A stretch of DNA of 64,000 bases from Rhodococcus_G sp042879035 (GCF_042879035.1 NZ_JBIAOU010000015.1:50300-114299); one strand, 5' to 3'. Shown: positions 26,518 to 35,158, numbered from the stretch's first letter. Translations and numbers: made by a program. The notes: a model not told the origin generated them from the letters alone.

Positions 26518-26715
26518 TCACTGCGTGGGTCGGGGCCGCACGAACAGTCCGACGACCAGCGCCGTCACCGCGCACAGCGCCGCGTTCACCGCGACGGCGG
26601 TCGTGGTGTCCGACACCACGGCGGCATCCGACAGCACCGAGTCGGCCGGAGCCGTTCCCACGGGCCGCTCGCGCGTGTCCGGCCCCGCGAACGATCCGGA
26701 CCACGGCCCGTTCAT
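26518..26715 (-). CDS. Small single-pass membrane protein, last gene of a type VII-associated operon
   Basis: The 65-residue product has a Gly/Pro/Asp-rich N-terminus and one C-terminal hydrophobic segment (AVNAALCAVTALVVGLFV) ending in RPRPTQ, so it should be a C-tail-anchored membrane protein. Its ATG overlaps the stop of the PPE-like gene upstream, which supports it as a real coupled gene. No family is recognised. Confidence 0.55.
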   Translation of the reverse strand: MNGPWSGSFAGPDTRERPVGTAPADSVLSDAAVVSDTTTAVAVNAALCAVTALVVGLFVRPRPTQ

Positions 26716-28205
26716 GCCCCGAGGACGGGCGGAGCCACCAGTGGCAGTGTGCCGACGATGTCGTTTCCGTTGTCCACGGTGACGAGGTAGCCGGGAGTTG
26801 CGTGCTCCGTGTCATCGCCACCCGCGCCGCGTGCTGCGGCGGGCATCATGCCTGCGGCCGGCATTGCCGCGCCACCACGCGCTGCGGCCGCGACTGATCC
26901 TGGTGACGCCGCGCCCGCTGCAGGGACCACACCGGGGCCGCCGACGATCCCGCCGACCGCGCCGGATCCGCCGTTCACGCCGCCGCCGTGCGCTCCGACG
27001 CCCCAGCCACCGGTGCCGGATGCACCGGCGCCGCCGTACGGGTTCGCCGTCGAGCCTCCGCTGCCGGTCACCCCCGAGGGAACGTGCCCGGGCCCCGGTC
27101 CACCCTGCCCCGCACCCGAGGGGATGCCGTCGCCGCCGACCGCGGCGGGCCTGGTCCATGCAGCCGGCGAATCCTGCTGCAGCGAACGGTGTCCGGCTCC
27201 GTCCCCATCCTCGAGGCCGGATGGTGCGGTGCCGGCATCGGCCATGCCCGGCTGCGGCGCGGCGGTTGTCGCACCGTCACCGGCAGCGTCGTGCGCGGTG
27301 GAGCCGGCATCCGCGGTCCCTCCGCTCGGCGTCCCTCCAGCGCCCGAGTTCGACGGCCCCGTGTAGGTCGACGTCGGATTCGACCCTGCCGAGGAACCGG
27401 CACCCTGTGGCGTTCCGGCTGTCTGGCTCTGGTCCTGAGCGACGACGCTGACCGGGGCCGGCAGCGTCGGTACCCGGGTGTCCGCTTCGCGCATGACGGG
27501 CGAGTACACGGTCTTCATGATCTGTACGGCCTGTTCGCGCGCCTCGGTCCGCTCGTGGTTGAACGCCTTGTACGTAAGCCGAGGAAGGGTGTAGTCCAGG
27601 GCCTTCTCGAAGAACGACGAGTTCTCGGGCGGCGGTACCGTCGCCTTGACCTGGGTGATGCCTGTCGAGACTTCGGCGACCTTCGTTCCGACGAGCAGGC
27701 CCGCGACAGCCAATTGGTCGGACGCGGTCACGTAGTTCGCCGTTGCACTCGCTGCCGCGTCGTGGGCGACACCGGACCAACCGGCGTTCATCTCGGATGT
27801 GATCGCTGCTTTGAAGTCGTCGAGGGCTTCGGCGAGCGCGTCGCCGATCGCCGTCCAACCACGTGCGCTCGCATCCACCGCCGCCGGGTCCATGCGGTCG
27901 ACGGACGCCATGATGTCCTCGTGGGACATGGAGTCGAAGCTCTCCTCGACGAACACCTGTGAGTCCCAGTCGCCGGTGAACCGGCCGCCCAGTTCGGACT
28001 GACAGGTGTGGATGCCGTCGCGTTCCTCGTTTCCGTGCGCCTGCGCATTCCGCGCGGATCGCTCTGTTTCGAGGTCGCGGCCCGTCACCAACTCGACAGC
28101 TCCGTCGCGCACGCCGGCAGCGACTTCCGTGGCGGCCGACGCGAACCGCTCCAGCGAATCGGTCAAGCCCTCCACACTGGGCATCGTGGATTCAAACAGT
28201 CCCAT
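26712..28205 (-). CDS. PPE-like, type VII secretion-associated protein with low-complexity C-terminus
   Basis: The 497-residue protein has residues 1-250 helical, with a WxG turn (AGWSGVAHDAAASA, about residues 150-163) typical of WXG100/PPE partners. Residues 270-460 are Gly/Ala/Ser/Pro-rich low complexity (GGSGAVGGIVGGPG, AAARGGAAMPAAGMMPAAARG). The extreme C-terminus is conserved-looking: DDTEHATPGYLVTVDN then LVAPPVLG. It has no signal peptide. By context it should be an ESX substrate exported with the small helical protein encoded just upstream. Rhodococcus and Nocardia carry many such loci; the specific role is unknown. Confidence 0.72.
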   Translation of the reverse strand: MGLFESTMPSVEGLTDSLERFASAATEVAAGVRDGAVELVTGRDLETERSARNAQAHGNEERDGIHTCQSELGGRFTGDWDSQVFVEESFDSMSHEDIMASVDRMDPAAVDASARGWTAIGDALAEALDDFKAAITSEMNAGWSGVAHDAAASATANYVTASDQLAVAGLLVGTKVAEVSTGITQVKATVPPPENSSFFEKALDYTLPRLTYKAFNHERTEAREQAVQIMKTVYSPVMREADTRVPTLPAPVSVVAQDQSQTAGTPQGAGSSAGSNPTSTYTGPSNSGAGGTPSGGTADAGSTAHDAAGDGATTAAPQPGMADAGTAPSGLEDGDGAGHRSLQQDSPAAWTRPAAVGGDGIPSGAGQGGPGPGHVPSGVTGSGGSTANPYGGAGASGTGGWGVGAHGGGVNGGSGAVGGIVGGPGVVPAAGAASPGSVAAAARGGAAMPAAGMMPAAARGAGGDDTEHATPGYLVTVDNGNDIVGTLPLVAPPVLGA

Positions 28206-28234
28206 CTGTGTCTTCCCCCCTTTTCGTCCGGACG

Positions 28235-28609
28235 TCAGGATCCGGAGCCGGCTCCCGTGATCAACTGCGCCCCGGAATCGTCCGCGTCCCGGTACATGGC
28301 GTCGATCTTCACGAACACCTCACGCATCCGCTCCACCTCCGCAATGTGGTCGGCGAGCGCCCGATCCATCGAATACACCCCACCCGAGGCCTTGTCCGAA
28401 AACTTCTTCGCCAACGCAATACCGGAGGGGAACGTGCCGAATCCGTCGACCTGCGACAGGCTTCTCGCTCGATGTTGAATTTCCACCAGTTTCCTCGAGA
28501 GGTCGGAGCAGTGGCGTGCGCACTGTTGTGCCACGCCCTGCGCGAGCCAAAGCTGTCCCGAGTCCACTGCCTGCGCCAACTCCGTCCAACCGGCGAGCGA
28601 CTCCGCCAC
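28235..28609 (-). CDS. WXG100-like/ESX-associated small helical protein
   Basis: The GTG start at 28609 was chosen because GGGGGAAAA precedes it; a longer ATG reading overlaps the upstream lipoprotein gene. The 124-residue all-helical product (ESLAGWTELAQAVDSGQLWL...ALADHIAEVERMREVFVKIDAMYRDAD) has no signal peptide. It is encoded 29 bp upstream of the PPE-like gene in the same direction, the usual pairing of a WXG-type partner with a PPE-type protein. The C-terminal DxxYxxxD-like tail (MYRDADDSG) resembles the type VII export signal YxxxD/E. The pairing is inference from context. Confidence 0.65.
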   Translation of the reverse strand: MAESLAGWTELAQAVDSGQLWLAQGVAQQCARHCSDLSRKLVEIQHRARSLSQVDGFGTFPSGIALAKKFSDKASGGVYSMDRALADHIAEVERMREVFVKIDAMYRDADDSGAQLITGAGSGS

Positions 28610-28634
28610 TTTTCCCCCAAACAAATAGTTGTAC

Positions 28635-29162
28635 TCATTCCGGGATGTACTCGACCAGCGTGTGTGCTCGTCGAGTCGCAACTACGCACGCGTCTTCAGT
28701 GATCGGGTCGATGCCGAGGTAGGTCGTGGACACCAGAACTGAGCCGTCTGCCGATTCGAGCGCGACGTCGCAATTCCGACCGGCAATGTCCGATTTCTGG
28801 CGATACGCGAATCCAGTCCTGCCGGGAATGTCGAGAGGAGTGAAGGCGACGTTGCCCTCCTTGGCGCGAACATCATCGAGCGTGTAGTTGGTCGCGAATA
28901 CGGCCAGCGCGGGCTTCGGACCCGACCAGGAACAAATGTTCCACCCAGGTTGGTCGATGCCGTCGATGTCCCGCTCCTCGGTCGCCGGATCCACCCCGAC
29001 CTCCCGCACAACCTCGTCCGGTATGTCGTCGCACGGACTGAATGCTGGATCACCAGCGGAAACCCCCTCCGCTCCTGCCTGCCCGTCCACCGATTGGGTG
29101 CCACAACCTGCAGCGACGAACGCTGCGGCGCACACCACCCCCACGATGCTCCCGACCCGCAT
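28635..29162 (-). CDS. DUF3558 lipoprotein
   Basis: A lipoprotein of 175 residues from ATG 29162: signal peptide with lipobox FVAAGC, then the DUF3558 domain (FSPCDDIPDEVVREVGVDP, NICSWSGPKPALAVFATNYTLDDV, GRNCDVALESADGSVLVSTTYL), with three cysteines likely in disulfides. DUF3558 lipoproteins often lead type VII-associated operons in Rhodococcus and Nocardia, as here. ATG 29189 is an alternative start adding nine residues. It overlaps the leader of the next gene and is divergent from the YbjN-like gene across 164 bp. Confidence 0.8.
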   Translation of the reverse strand: MRVGSIVGVVCAAAFVAAGCGTQSVDGQAGAEGVSAGDPAFSPCDDIPDEVVREVGVDPATEERDIDGIDQPGWNICSWSGPKPALAVFATNYTLDDVRAKEGNVAFTPLDIPGRTGFAYRQKSDIAGRNCDVALESADGSVLVSTTYLGIDPITEDACVVATRRAHTLVEYIPE

Positions 29163-29326
29163 GCCACCCCGCTCCCCAGACCGATTCATCCTGTTAGGAC
29201 GCAGCATCCCCGTCTCCGGTTCCGCTGGGGCGGAATTCTCCGTCGAACACCCCGCCCGGCTCCGAGCCGGCGGGCATGTGCCGCGATAGCGTGGTGTTGA
29301 CAGCGACACACCTGATTGGGGGGACC

Positions 29327-30367
29327 ATGACCGAGTTCGAGGACTTCGACGCCGGCATCGATCGCGCCTGGTCAGAGCATCAGCAGCGGCTCGCGGACGT
29401 GATCGCGGCGATGCGTGAGGACGACCTGCTGGCGTTGGAGTTGGGCGAGGAGTCGAGCGTCGAGGGGTTCGTGCCGTGCGTGCAGTTCCTGGCGTGGGGT
29501 GACGGGCAGGTGCGGTGCGAGGTGCCGTCGAACGCGTACCTGGATCCGCGGCATCGGTTGTCGGAGGCGGACGAGGTGCGTCTGGTGCAGCTCGGGTGGC
29601 ATCGGCCGACGCGTGATCCGGACGACGAGCCGGACGCGGGGTCGCCCGCGTTCTTCGTCGACAAGCCGGCGAACTGGGCGGATCAGCTGGCGGCGATGGC
29701 GACGTCGGTGTTCCGGGAGGTGTGGTCGGTGCCGCATCCCAGCTTCCTGCGTATCGAGGCGTCGGGGTCGATCGAGCACGTGTCGATGGAACCGGAGGTG
29801 CTGTCGGACGAGGAGTCGTTCGCGTTGGACCTGACTGCGGCGGTGTCGCCGCGGGACGAGGACCACCTGTTCGAGCTGGTGGGGTTGACGCTGTCGCAGC
29901 TGTTCGACGAGCCGCCGGGTGACGAGGATGCGGACGACTTCGTGTTGGCGATCGGTCCGCTCGCCGGGTTCGTCGGTCCGCATCTCGACGGCGGTGAGGT
30001 GCAGGTCCGGGTGCCGCTGGTCCGGGACGTCAGCGACCGCACGCGCGCCAGCGAACTGTGCGCGGACCTGAACCGTCGGTGGCCGCACCTGAAGTTCACG
30101 CTCACCGCCGACCGCGTCGACGTGTGGGCGTCGGTGTCGGCGAATCCGTATGTGCCGCAACATCTGCTCGACACGTTGCAGCAGCTGTTCGCGTTCTCCC
30201 GGACCGTCGACACCCGGTTCGCGCGGCGGTTCGGTGGCGTCCTCGACGGTCTCGTCGACGACGAACCGGATGCCGTCGAGGTGCAGCGCGGCGAACTGAA
30301 GCCGCCGCGGCAGGGTGAGTTGTTCCCGGACCCCGGCGAGCAGACGCTCTTCGACGAACCCAACTGA
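29327..30367 (+). CDS. YbjN/TY-Chap-like putative peptide-binding chaperone, first gene of RelA-SNF2 operon
   Basis: The 346-residue acidic cytosolic protein has two halves. The N-terminal domain (1-150) contains FVPCVQFLAWGDGQVRCEVPSNAYL and VFREVWSVPHPSFLRI. The C-terminal domain (170-310) contains RWPHLKFTLTADRVDVWASV and FARRFGG. The second half is homologous to the protein at 58717, and the whole is homologous to that at 59399. I place them near the YbjN/type III-chaperone-like (TY-Chap) group, with moderate certainty. The tail QGELFPDPGEQTLFDEPN (329-346) is nearly repeated in the 59399 paralog. GGGGGGA precedes ATG 29327, and a TAGCGT -10-like box lies at 29287. The RelA-fold gene follows after 16 bp. 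Confidence 0.75.
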   Translation: MTEFEDFDAGIDRAWSEHQQRLADVIAAMREDDLLALELGEESSVEGFVPCVQFLAWGDGQVRCEVPSNAYLDPRHRLSEADEVRLVQLGWHRPTRDPDDEPDAGSPAFFVDKPANWADQLAAMATSVFREVWSVPHPSFLRIEASGSIEHVSMEPEVLSDEESFALDLTAAVSPRDEDHLFELVGLTLSQLFDEPPGDEDADDFVLAIGPLAGFVGPHLDGGEVQVRVPLVRDVSDRTRASELCADLNRRWPHLKFTLTADRVDVWASVSANPYVPQHLLDTLQQLFAFSRTVDTRFARRFGGVLDGLVDDEPDAVEVQRGELKPPRQGELFPDPGEQTLFDEPN

Positions 30368-30383
30368 CGCACCCCCCGAAATC

Positions 30384-31337
30384 ATGCGTAGGAGCAAGCG
30401 CGCAGACACTCTCGCCATCCTGGTCGACGAGCTGTACGACCAGAGGGAACGCGCGTGGGCGGCGGCGTTGGTGACCGCGCAGACGTTCCTCGACACGCTC
30501 GCCGACTCGGTGCTCGAGGACCTCGACCGCGACCGGTTGAACGCGGAGTCGGCGCGGATCAAGGATCGGGCCCGCACCGTCGACAAGATCCTCCGCAAGG
30601 AGGCATCGGGGCAGATCACCCGGCCCACGACGCCGGAGGAGGTCGCCGACGTCGTGCACGACCTGCTCGGAGTGAAGGTGCTGTGCAAGACGCCGCGGGA
30701 TCTGTCTGCGTTCACGGAGAAGTTGCAGCAGGCGTGTGCGTCCCCGACGTGTTCGGTGCGTCTCGCTCATCCACCGAACGACTACGTCGCCCACCCGAAG
30801 GACAGCGGTTACCGCGCCTTTCACGCGGTGCTCCTGGTGAAGGTCGCCACCCACGAGGGCGACCTGCCCGTCAAGGTCGAGGTTCAGGTGAAGACGCGAC
30901 TGCAGGACGCCTGGGGTGAGCTCACCCACGAGGACATGTACAAGCCGGGCAAGGCACTCAAACCCAACGAGTTCCACCGCGACGTGGCCCGCAGGATGGC
31001 GGAGCTCCTCGACAACGTCGACACCATGGCGGACCTGCTGGCGGCCGAACTGGACCGGCAGACCGCACCGCCGACGGCCGGTGGCGACTCGGCGGAACGC
31101 GGCGGGACCGACGAGCCGACCGTCTTCGCTCGGGTGACGCGCACGGGTCGGCGTTATGCCCTCGCGATCGCGCCGGACGGCAGGCAGGGGTTGATCCCGG
31201 CGCGGTCGGTGCGGGCTGCGCTCGGGTCGAGTACCCGGATCGACGTCGACGACCATCTGGGGGTCGGCGACACGGTCGACGTCCGCATCGAGGAGACGGA
31301 CACGGCGCTGTACTTCCACCCGGTGTCCCTCGCCTGA
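30384..31337 (+). CDS. RelA/SpoT-fold nucleotidyltransferase with C-terminal OB/S1-like extension
   Basis: This 317-residue protein has the alarmone-synthetase fold: HDLLGVKVL (Asp93, the metal-binding position), DSGYRAFHAVLLV (140-152, substrate loop equivalent of GYRSIH) and VEVQVKT (Glu166, second catalytic acid). The usual arginines of G-[IV]-R and Q-[IV]-R-T are lysines here. There is no HD hydrolase domain, so it is a small-synthetase type. Residues 236-317 form a beta-rich extension (TVFARVTRTGRRYALAIAPDGRQGLIPA) resembling an S1/OB RNA-binding domain. It may make (p)ppGpp or modify tRNA as toxic SAS proteins do; which cannot be told. Confidence 0.8.
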   Translation: MRRSKRADTLAILVDELYDQRERAWAAALVTAQTFLDTLADSVLEDLDRDRLNAESARIKDRARTVDKILRKEASGQITRPTTPEEVADVVHDLLGVKVLCKTPRDLSAFTEKLQQACASPTCSVRLAHPPNDYVAHPKDSGYRAFHAVLLVKVATHEGDLPVKVEVQVKTRLQDAWGELTHEDMYKPGKALKPNEFHRDVARRMAELLDNVDTMADLLAAELDRQTAPPTAGGDSAERGGTDEPTVFARVTRTGRRYALAIAPDGRQGLIPARSVRAALGSSTRIDVDDHLGVGDTVDVRIEETDTALYFHPVSLA

Positions 31338-31378
31338 CCTGAGGCCGATCGCCCGCGCGGCACCGGTACCGTCGATAC

Positions 31379-34300
31379 ATGACCTCCGACGCGCGCCGCG
31401 CCCACACGCTCGCCTCCCTGGCACGCGTGGTCGGGCAGGGTGCGTTCAGCCGCGGGTCGCGGTACGCCCGGTCGGGGGCGGTGGCGGGCATCGACTGGTA
31501 CCAGGAGGACCTGGTGGCGGTCGGGACGGTCGACGGGACGGAGGTGTACGAGTCCGTCGCCCAGTTCCGGCAGAACGGCGACGACCTGGACTTCGTGTTC
31601 GGCCAGTGCACGTGTCCGGTGCGGATGAACTGCAAGCACGTGGTCGCGTTGACGGTGGTCCTGCTCGAGTCGGCAGCGGCGGAGGTTGTGGACGAGCCGC
31701 CGAGCTGGCACACGATCCTCGACGCCGCGTTGCCGTCCGAGCCCGCCGCGTCACCGGACTCGGTCCCGCTGGGTGTGCAGTTGGCGCTGCGGCGTGGCCC
31801 GCGTTCGGAGGCGTGGGGCGTGACTGCCCGGCTGTTGCGGCCCGGCAAGACCGGATGGGTCAACGGCAACATGAACTGGTCGGGACTCGCGGGCCTTCGC
31901 GATGCGGACGTCCGGCACGTGACGCTGCTGTCGGAGCTGTGGTCGACGTACCAGGTGGGCCGGCGCGGCTACTACGGGCAGGTCAGCGAGAAGGACATCG
32001 ACCTGACCGCGATCGGCCCGCCCCGCCTGTGGGCGCTGATCGACGAGATGCGCGACGCCGGAATCGAATTCGTCTACCACCGCAAGGGCATGGGCCCGGT
32101 CCCGCGGCACGCGCAGGCGACGCTCGTCGTCGACCTCGACCGCTCCGACACCGGTCTGCAGCTGACTCCGACGATCCACACGGACGACTCCGCGCTGCCG
32201 GTGATCGTGCTCGGGTTCATCGGGCCCGACCCGCACGGCGTGCTGTACCTGCGTCCGGACGAGCAGCGCGGTGCGGACCCCGAGCAGTGGCCGTTCCGGT
32301 TGGCGCAGCTGACGGGGCAGGCGCCGCGCGGGATGCAGGATCTGGTGATCGGGAACGCGTCGGTGTCGGTGCCCGAGGAGGACGCGGACCGGTTCGCCGC
32401 CGAGTACTTCCCGCGGCTGCAGCGCGCGGCGACCGTGCGTTCCGTGGACGGCGGATTCACCCCGCCGACCGTCGACGGCCCCGGCCTGCTGCTGGAGGTG
32501 GCGTACTCCGCCGGCCATCACGCCGTGTTGGCCTGGTCGTTCCGGTACCGGATCAACGGCGTCGAACAGCTCGTCGCGCTGGACGCGCCACGGCACGAGG
32601 CATTCCGGGACGTCGACAGTGAGCGGGCCGTCCTCGCCGCTCTCGACGCGCCGCTCGAGGAGTTCGGGCTGCGTTCGGCGCCGGACGCCCGCCCGCACCC
32701 GCGGATGACGCTGCACGGTCTCGAGACGGCACGGCTGACCGGTGAGCTGCTTCCGCTGCTGCATGGCCGCGAGGACGTCGAGGTGCGGGTGACGGGCAGC
32801 GCCGCCGACTACCGCGACGCCGGCGAGACGCTGCAGATCGGCGTGGGCACCGACGCCACCGACGACGGCGACTGGTTCGACCTGTCGATCACCGTCCGCG
32901 TCGAGGACCGGCCGGTGCCGTTCCGCGACGTCTTCGCCGCACTCAGCGCCGGCGACTCGCACCTGCTGTTGCCCGACGGTGCATACCTGTCGCTGGACAA
33001 ACCGGAACTGCAGCGACTCAAGAGCCTGATCGCCGAGGCCCGGGAACTGCACGACCAGGACCCGAACCGGTTGCGGCTGAGCCGGTTCCAGGCCGGGCTG
33101 TGGGAGGAACTGGCCGCGCTCGGCGTCGTGGAGCGGCAGGCCGCACAGTGGCGCGAGCAGGTGCAGGGCCTCCTCGACCTGACCGGCACCGCCGATCTGG
33201 ATCCGCCCGCGACGCTGCAGGCGACGCTGCGGCCCTACCAGCTCGAGGGGTTCCACTGGCTGGCGTTCCTGTGGGCCAACCGGCTCGGCGGCATCCTCGC
33301 CGACGACATGGGCCTCGGCAAGACCGTGCAGTCGCTGGCGCTGATCTGCCTTGCGCGGCAGGACAATCCGGCCGACGCCCCAGTGCTCATCGTGGCGCCG
33401 ACGTCGGTGGTCGCGAACTGGGCGTCGGAGGCGGCGCGGTTCACCCCGCACCTGCGGGTGGCGGCCATGTCCGAGACGTCGTCCAAACGCGGTGCGGCCC
33501 TGACGCACTCGATCGAGGACGCCGACGTCGTCGTCACCTCGTACACCCTCGCCCGGCTCGACTCGGAGGAGTACGAGGCGCATCCGTGGTCGATGCTGCT
33601 GCTCGACGAGGCGCAGTTCGTCAAGAATCACCGGTCCAAGGCGTACCAGGCGATGCGACGGATCGAGGCGCCGACGAAGATCGCGATCTCCGGGACGCCG
33701 ATGGAGAACACCCTGATGGAGCTGTGGTCGCTGCTGTCGATCACCGCGCCGGGCCTGTTCCCGAATCCGACACGGTTCCATGAGTTCTACCGCTCCCCGA
33801 TCGAGAAGGGCGGCGACACCGAACTTCTCGCGCAGCTGCGCCGCCGGATCCGGCCGCTGATGTTGCGGCGCACCAAAGAACAGGTCGCCGCGGATCTGCC
33901 CGAGAAGCAGGAGCAGGTGCTCGAGGTCGAGTTGTCGCCGCGGCATCGCGCGCTCTACGACACCCGGCTGCAGCGGGAGCGGCAGAAGATCCTCGGTCTC
34001 GTCGAGGACCTCGACTCCAACCGGTTCACGATCCTGCAGTCGCTGACCGTCCTGCGGCAGTTGAGCCTGGACCCGGCGCTCGTCGACGACGAGTACGCCG
34101 GGATCGGGTCGGCGAAGGTCGACGCCCTGCTCGAACAGCTCGAGGACGTCGTCGCGGGCGGGCACCGGGCGCTGGTGTTCAGCCAGTTCACCGGCTTCCT
34201 GGGCCGGGTCCGGGACCGGCTGGACATCGAGGGCATCGCGCACGCCTACCTCGACGGCAGCACCCGCGGCCGCGCCAAGGTGCTCGACGACTTCAAGGGC

Positions 34301-34612
34301 GGCGACGCGCCGGTGTTCCTGATCAGCCTCAAGGCGGGCGGGTTCGGCCTCAACCTCACCGAGGCGGACTACTGCTTCCTGCTCGACCCGTGGTGGAATC
34401 CGGCCACCGAGTCGCAGGCGGTGGACCGCACGCACCGGATCGGCCAGACCCGCAACGTGATGGTGTACCGGCTGATCGCCAAGGACACGATCGAGGAGAA
34501 GGTGATGGCGCTCAAGGCCCGCAAGTCCGAACTGTTCTCCTCCGTCGTCGACGAGGGTGGCGCGTTCACGTCGGCCCTGACCGTGGAGGACATCCGCGAG
34601 CTGTTGGGCTGA
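31379..34612 (+). CDS. SWIM zinc-finger SNF2-family helicase
   Basis: The 1077-residue protein has a SWIM zinc finger CTCPVRMNCKH (Cys77, Cys79, Cys85, His87) at the N-terminus, a long middle region, then a full SNF2 ATPase from about 610 to 1075: ADDMGLGKTVQ (Walker A, about 640-650), LLDEAQFVKN (DEAQ box, about 742), SGTPMENTLMELWSLLS, and the helicase C-half with LVFSQFTGFL and LNLTEADYCFLLDPWWNPA...DRTHRIGQT. It probably translocates on duplex DNA in repair, chromosome maintenance or defence. It is third in an operon after the RelA-fold gene (41 bp gap). Confidence 0.92.
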   Translation: MTSDARRAHTLASLARVVGQGAFSRGSRYARSGAVAGIDWYQEDLVAVGTVDGTEVYESVAQFRQNGDDLDFVFGQCTCPVRMNCKHVVALTVVLLESAAAEVVDEPPSWHTILDAALPSEPAASPDSVPLGVQLALRRGPRSEAWGVTARLLRPGKTGWVNGNMNWSGLAGLRDADVRHVTLLSELWSTYQVGRRGYYGQVSEKDIDLTAIGPPRLWALIDEMRDAGIEFVYHRKGMGPVPRHAQATLVVDLDRSDTGLQLTPTIHTDDSALPVIVLGFIGPDPHGVLYLRPDEQRGADPEQWPFRLAQLTGQAPRGMQDLVIGNASVSVPEEDADRFAAEYFPRLQRAATVRSVDGGFTPPTVDGPGLLLEVAYSAGHHAVLAWSFRYRINGVEQLVALDAPRHEAFRDVDSERAVLAALDAPLEEFGLRSAPDARPHPRMTLHGLETARLTGELLPLLHGREDVEVRVTGSAADYRDAGETLQIGVGTDATDDGDWFDLSITVRVEDRPVPFRDVFAALSAGDSHLLLPDGAYLSLDKPELQRLKSLIAEARELHDQDPNRLRLSRFQAGLWEELAALGVVERQAAQWREQVQGLLDLTGTADLDPPATLQATLRPYQLEGFHWLAFLWANRLGGILADDMGLGKTVQSLALICLARQDNPADAPVLIVAPTSVVANWASEAARFTPHLRVAAMSETSSKRGAALTHSIEDADVVVTSYTLARLDSEEYEAHPWSMLLLDEAQFVKNHRSKAYQAMRRIEAPTKIAISGTPMENTLMELWSLLSITAPGLFPNPTRFHEFYRSPIEKGGDTELLAQLRRRIRPLMLRRTKEQVAADLPEKQEQVLEVELSPRHRALYDTRLQRERQKILGLVEDLDSNRFTILQSLTVLRQLSLDPALVDDEYAGIGSAKVDALLEQLEDVVAGGHRALVFSQFTGFLGRVRDRLDIEGIAHAYLDGSTRGRAKVLDDFKGGDAPVFLISLKAGGFGLNLTEADYCFLLDPWWNPATESQAVDRTHRIGQTRNVMVYRLIAKDTIEEKVMALKARKSELFSSVVDEGGAFTSALTVEDIRELLG

Positions 34613-34760
34613 CCACGTCCCGGAAACCTGGCGTCCCCACACGGACGAGCGACCTGTTAGCATCACCTAAGTTCATGGGCCGCCGCCTACGAACCCCCGA
34701 AGGTCATTGCCGCTCAACGTGACTGCGATGAGCGTCGCCTGTTCATGTGAGGAGAAGTAC

Positions 34761-34853
34761 ATGGGATCGATCGAGGAACTGCTGTCGGGTAGCCAGCTCA
34801 TCGCATCGGTGACGCACCTGATCAGCGTGCTCAGCGAACTCTCGGCCAGCTGA
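34761..34853 (+). CDS. Micropeptide 1, amphipathic 30-residue peptide
   Basis: ATG 34761 is preceded by TGAGGAGAAGTAC, an excellent ribosome-binding site at proper distance, which makes this 30-codon gene credible. The peptide MGSIEELLSGSQLIASVTHL continues with ten more residues, is acidic, has no signal peptide and should form an amphipathic helix. A second micropeptide gene starting with the same MGS-[IL]-E follows 116 bp later. Candidate roles are pore-forming cell-wall peptide (as PorA/PorH in Corynebacterium) or modulin-like peptide; both are inference. The region 34613-34760 has no other gene. Confidence 0.6.
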   Translation: MGSIEELLSGSQLIASVTHLISVLSELSAS

Positions 34854-34969
34854 GCCGTCCCCGACGCCCCGTGCTGCGCTGACAGCGTTGCCGGCACAAC
34901 CCCCTGACGCTCGTCGGGGTTGATTTCCCAGCAGGGCCGCCCCGGCCCCGCCGCATTCTGGAGGTACAC

Positions 34970-35095
34970 ATGGGTTCCCTCGAAACCGTCGCCATCATCC
35001 CGCTCGGCAGCGTCGACCTGGTCGGTGCCGGCATCGTCGACTCGATCACCAACACGGTGAACGCGCTGGTCATCCTGTTCGGCGGCCTGAGCTGA
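34970..35095 (+). CDS. Micropeptide 2, hydrophobic 41-residue peptide
   Basis: ATG 34970 is preceded by CTGGAGGTACAC, again a strong ribosome-binding site. The 41-residue peptide starts MGSLETVAIIPLGSVDLVGA, continues IVDSITNTVNALVILFGGLS and is mostly hydrophobic with three acidic residues and no Lys/Arg/His. It is too short for an ordinary membrane protein with loops but long enough to span an outer (mycolate) layer as a helix. A 17-bp terminator lies 20 bp after the stop, so micropeptides 1 and 2 form a compact unit. No homolog is recognised by eye. Confidence 0.6.
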   Translation: MGSLETVAIIPLGSVDLVGAGIVDSITNTVNALVILFGGLS

Positions 35096-35115
35096 GCTGA
35101 GTCCGGCTCGTCACA

Positions 35116-35158
35116 CGACGAAGGCCCGTGCGCGCATGTGCCGCACGGGCCTTCGTCG
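35116..35158 (+). terminator. Perfect 17-bp hairpin terminator after the micropeptide genes
   Basis: CGACGAAGGCCCGTGCG (35116-35132) pairs perfectly with CGCACGGGCCTTCGTCG (35142-35158) around a 9-nt loop. It lies 20 bp after the micropeptide 2 stop. Confidence 0.85.

Noticed and set aside
26800..27400. Pro/Arg-rich plus-strand frames opposite the PPE-like gene
   Set aside because: They are mirror images of the Gly/Ala/Pro low-complexity region.
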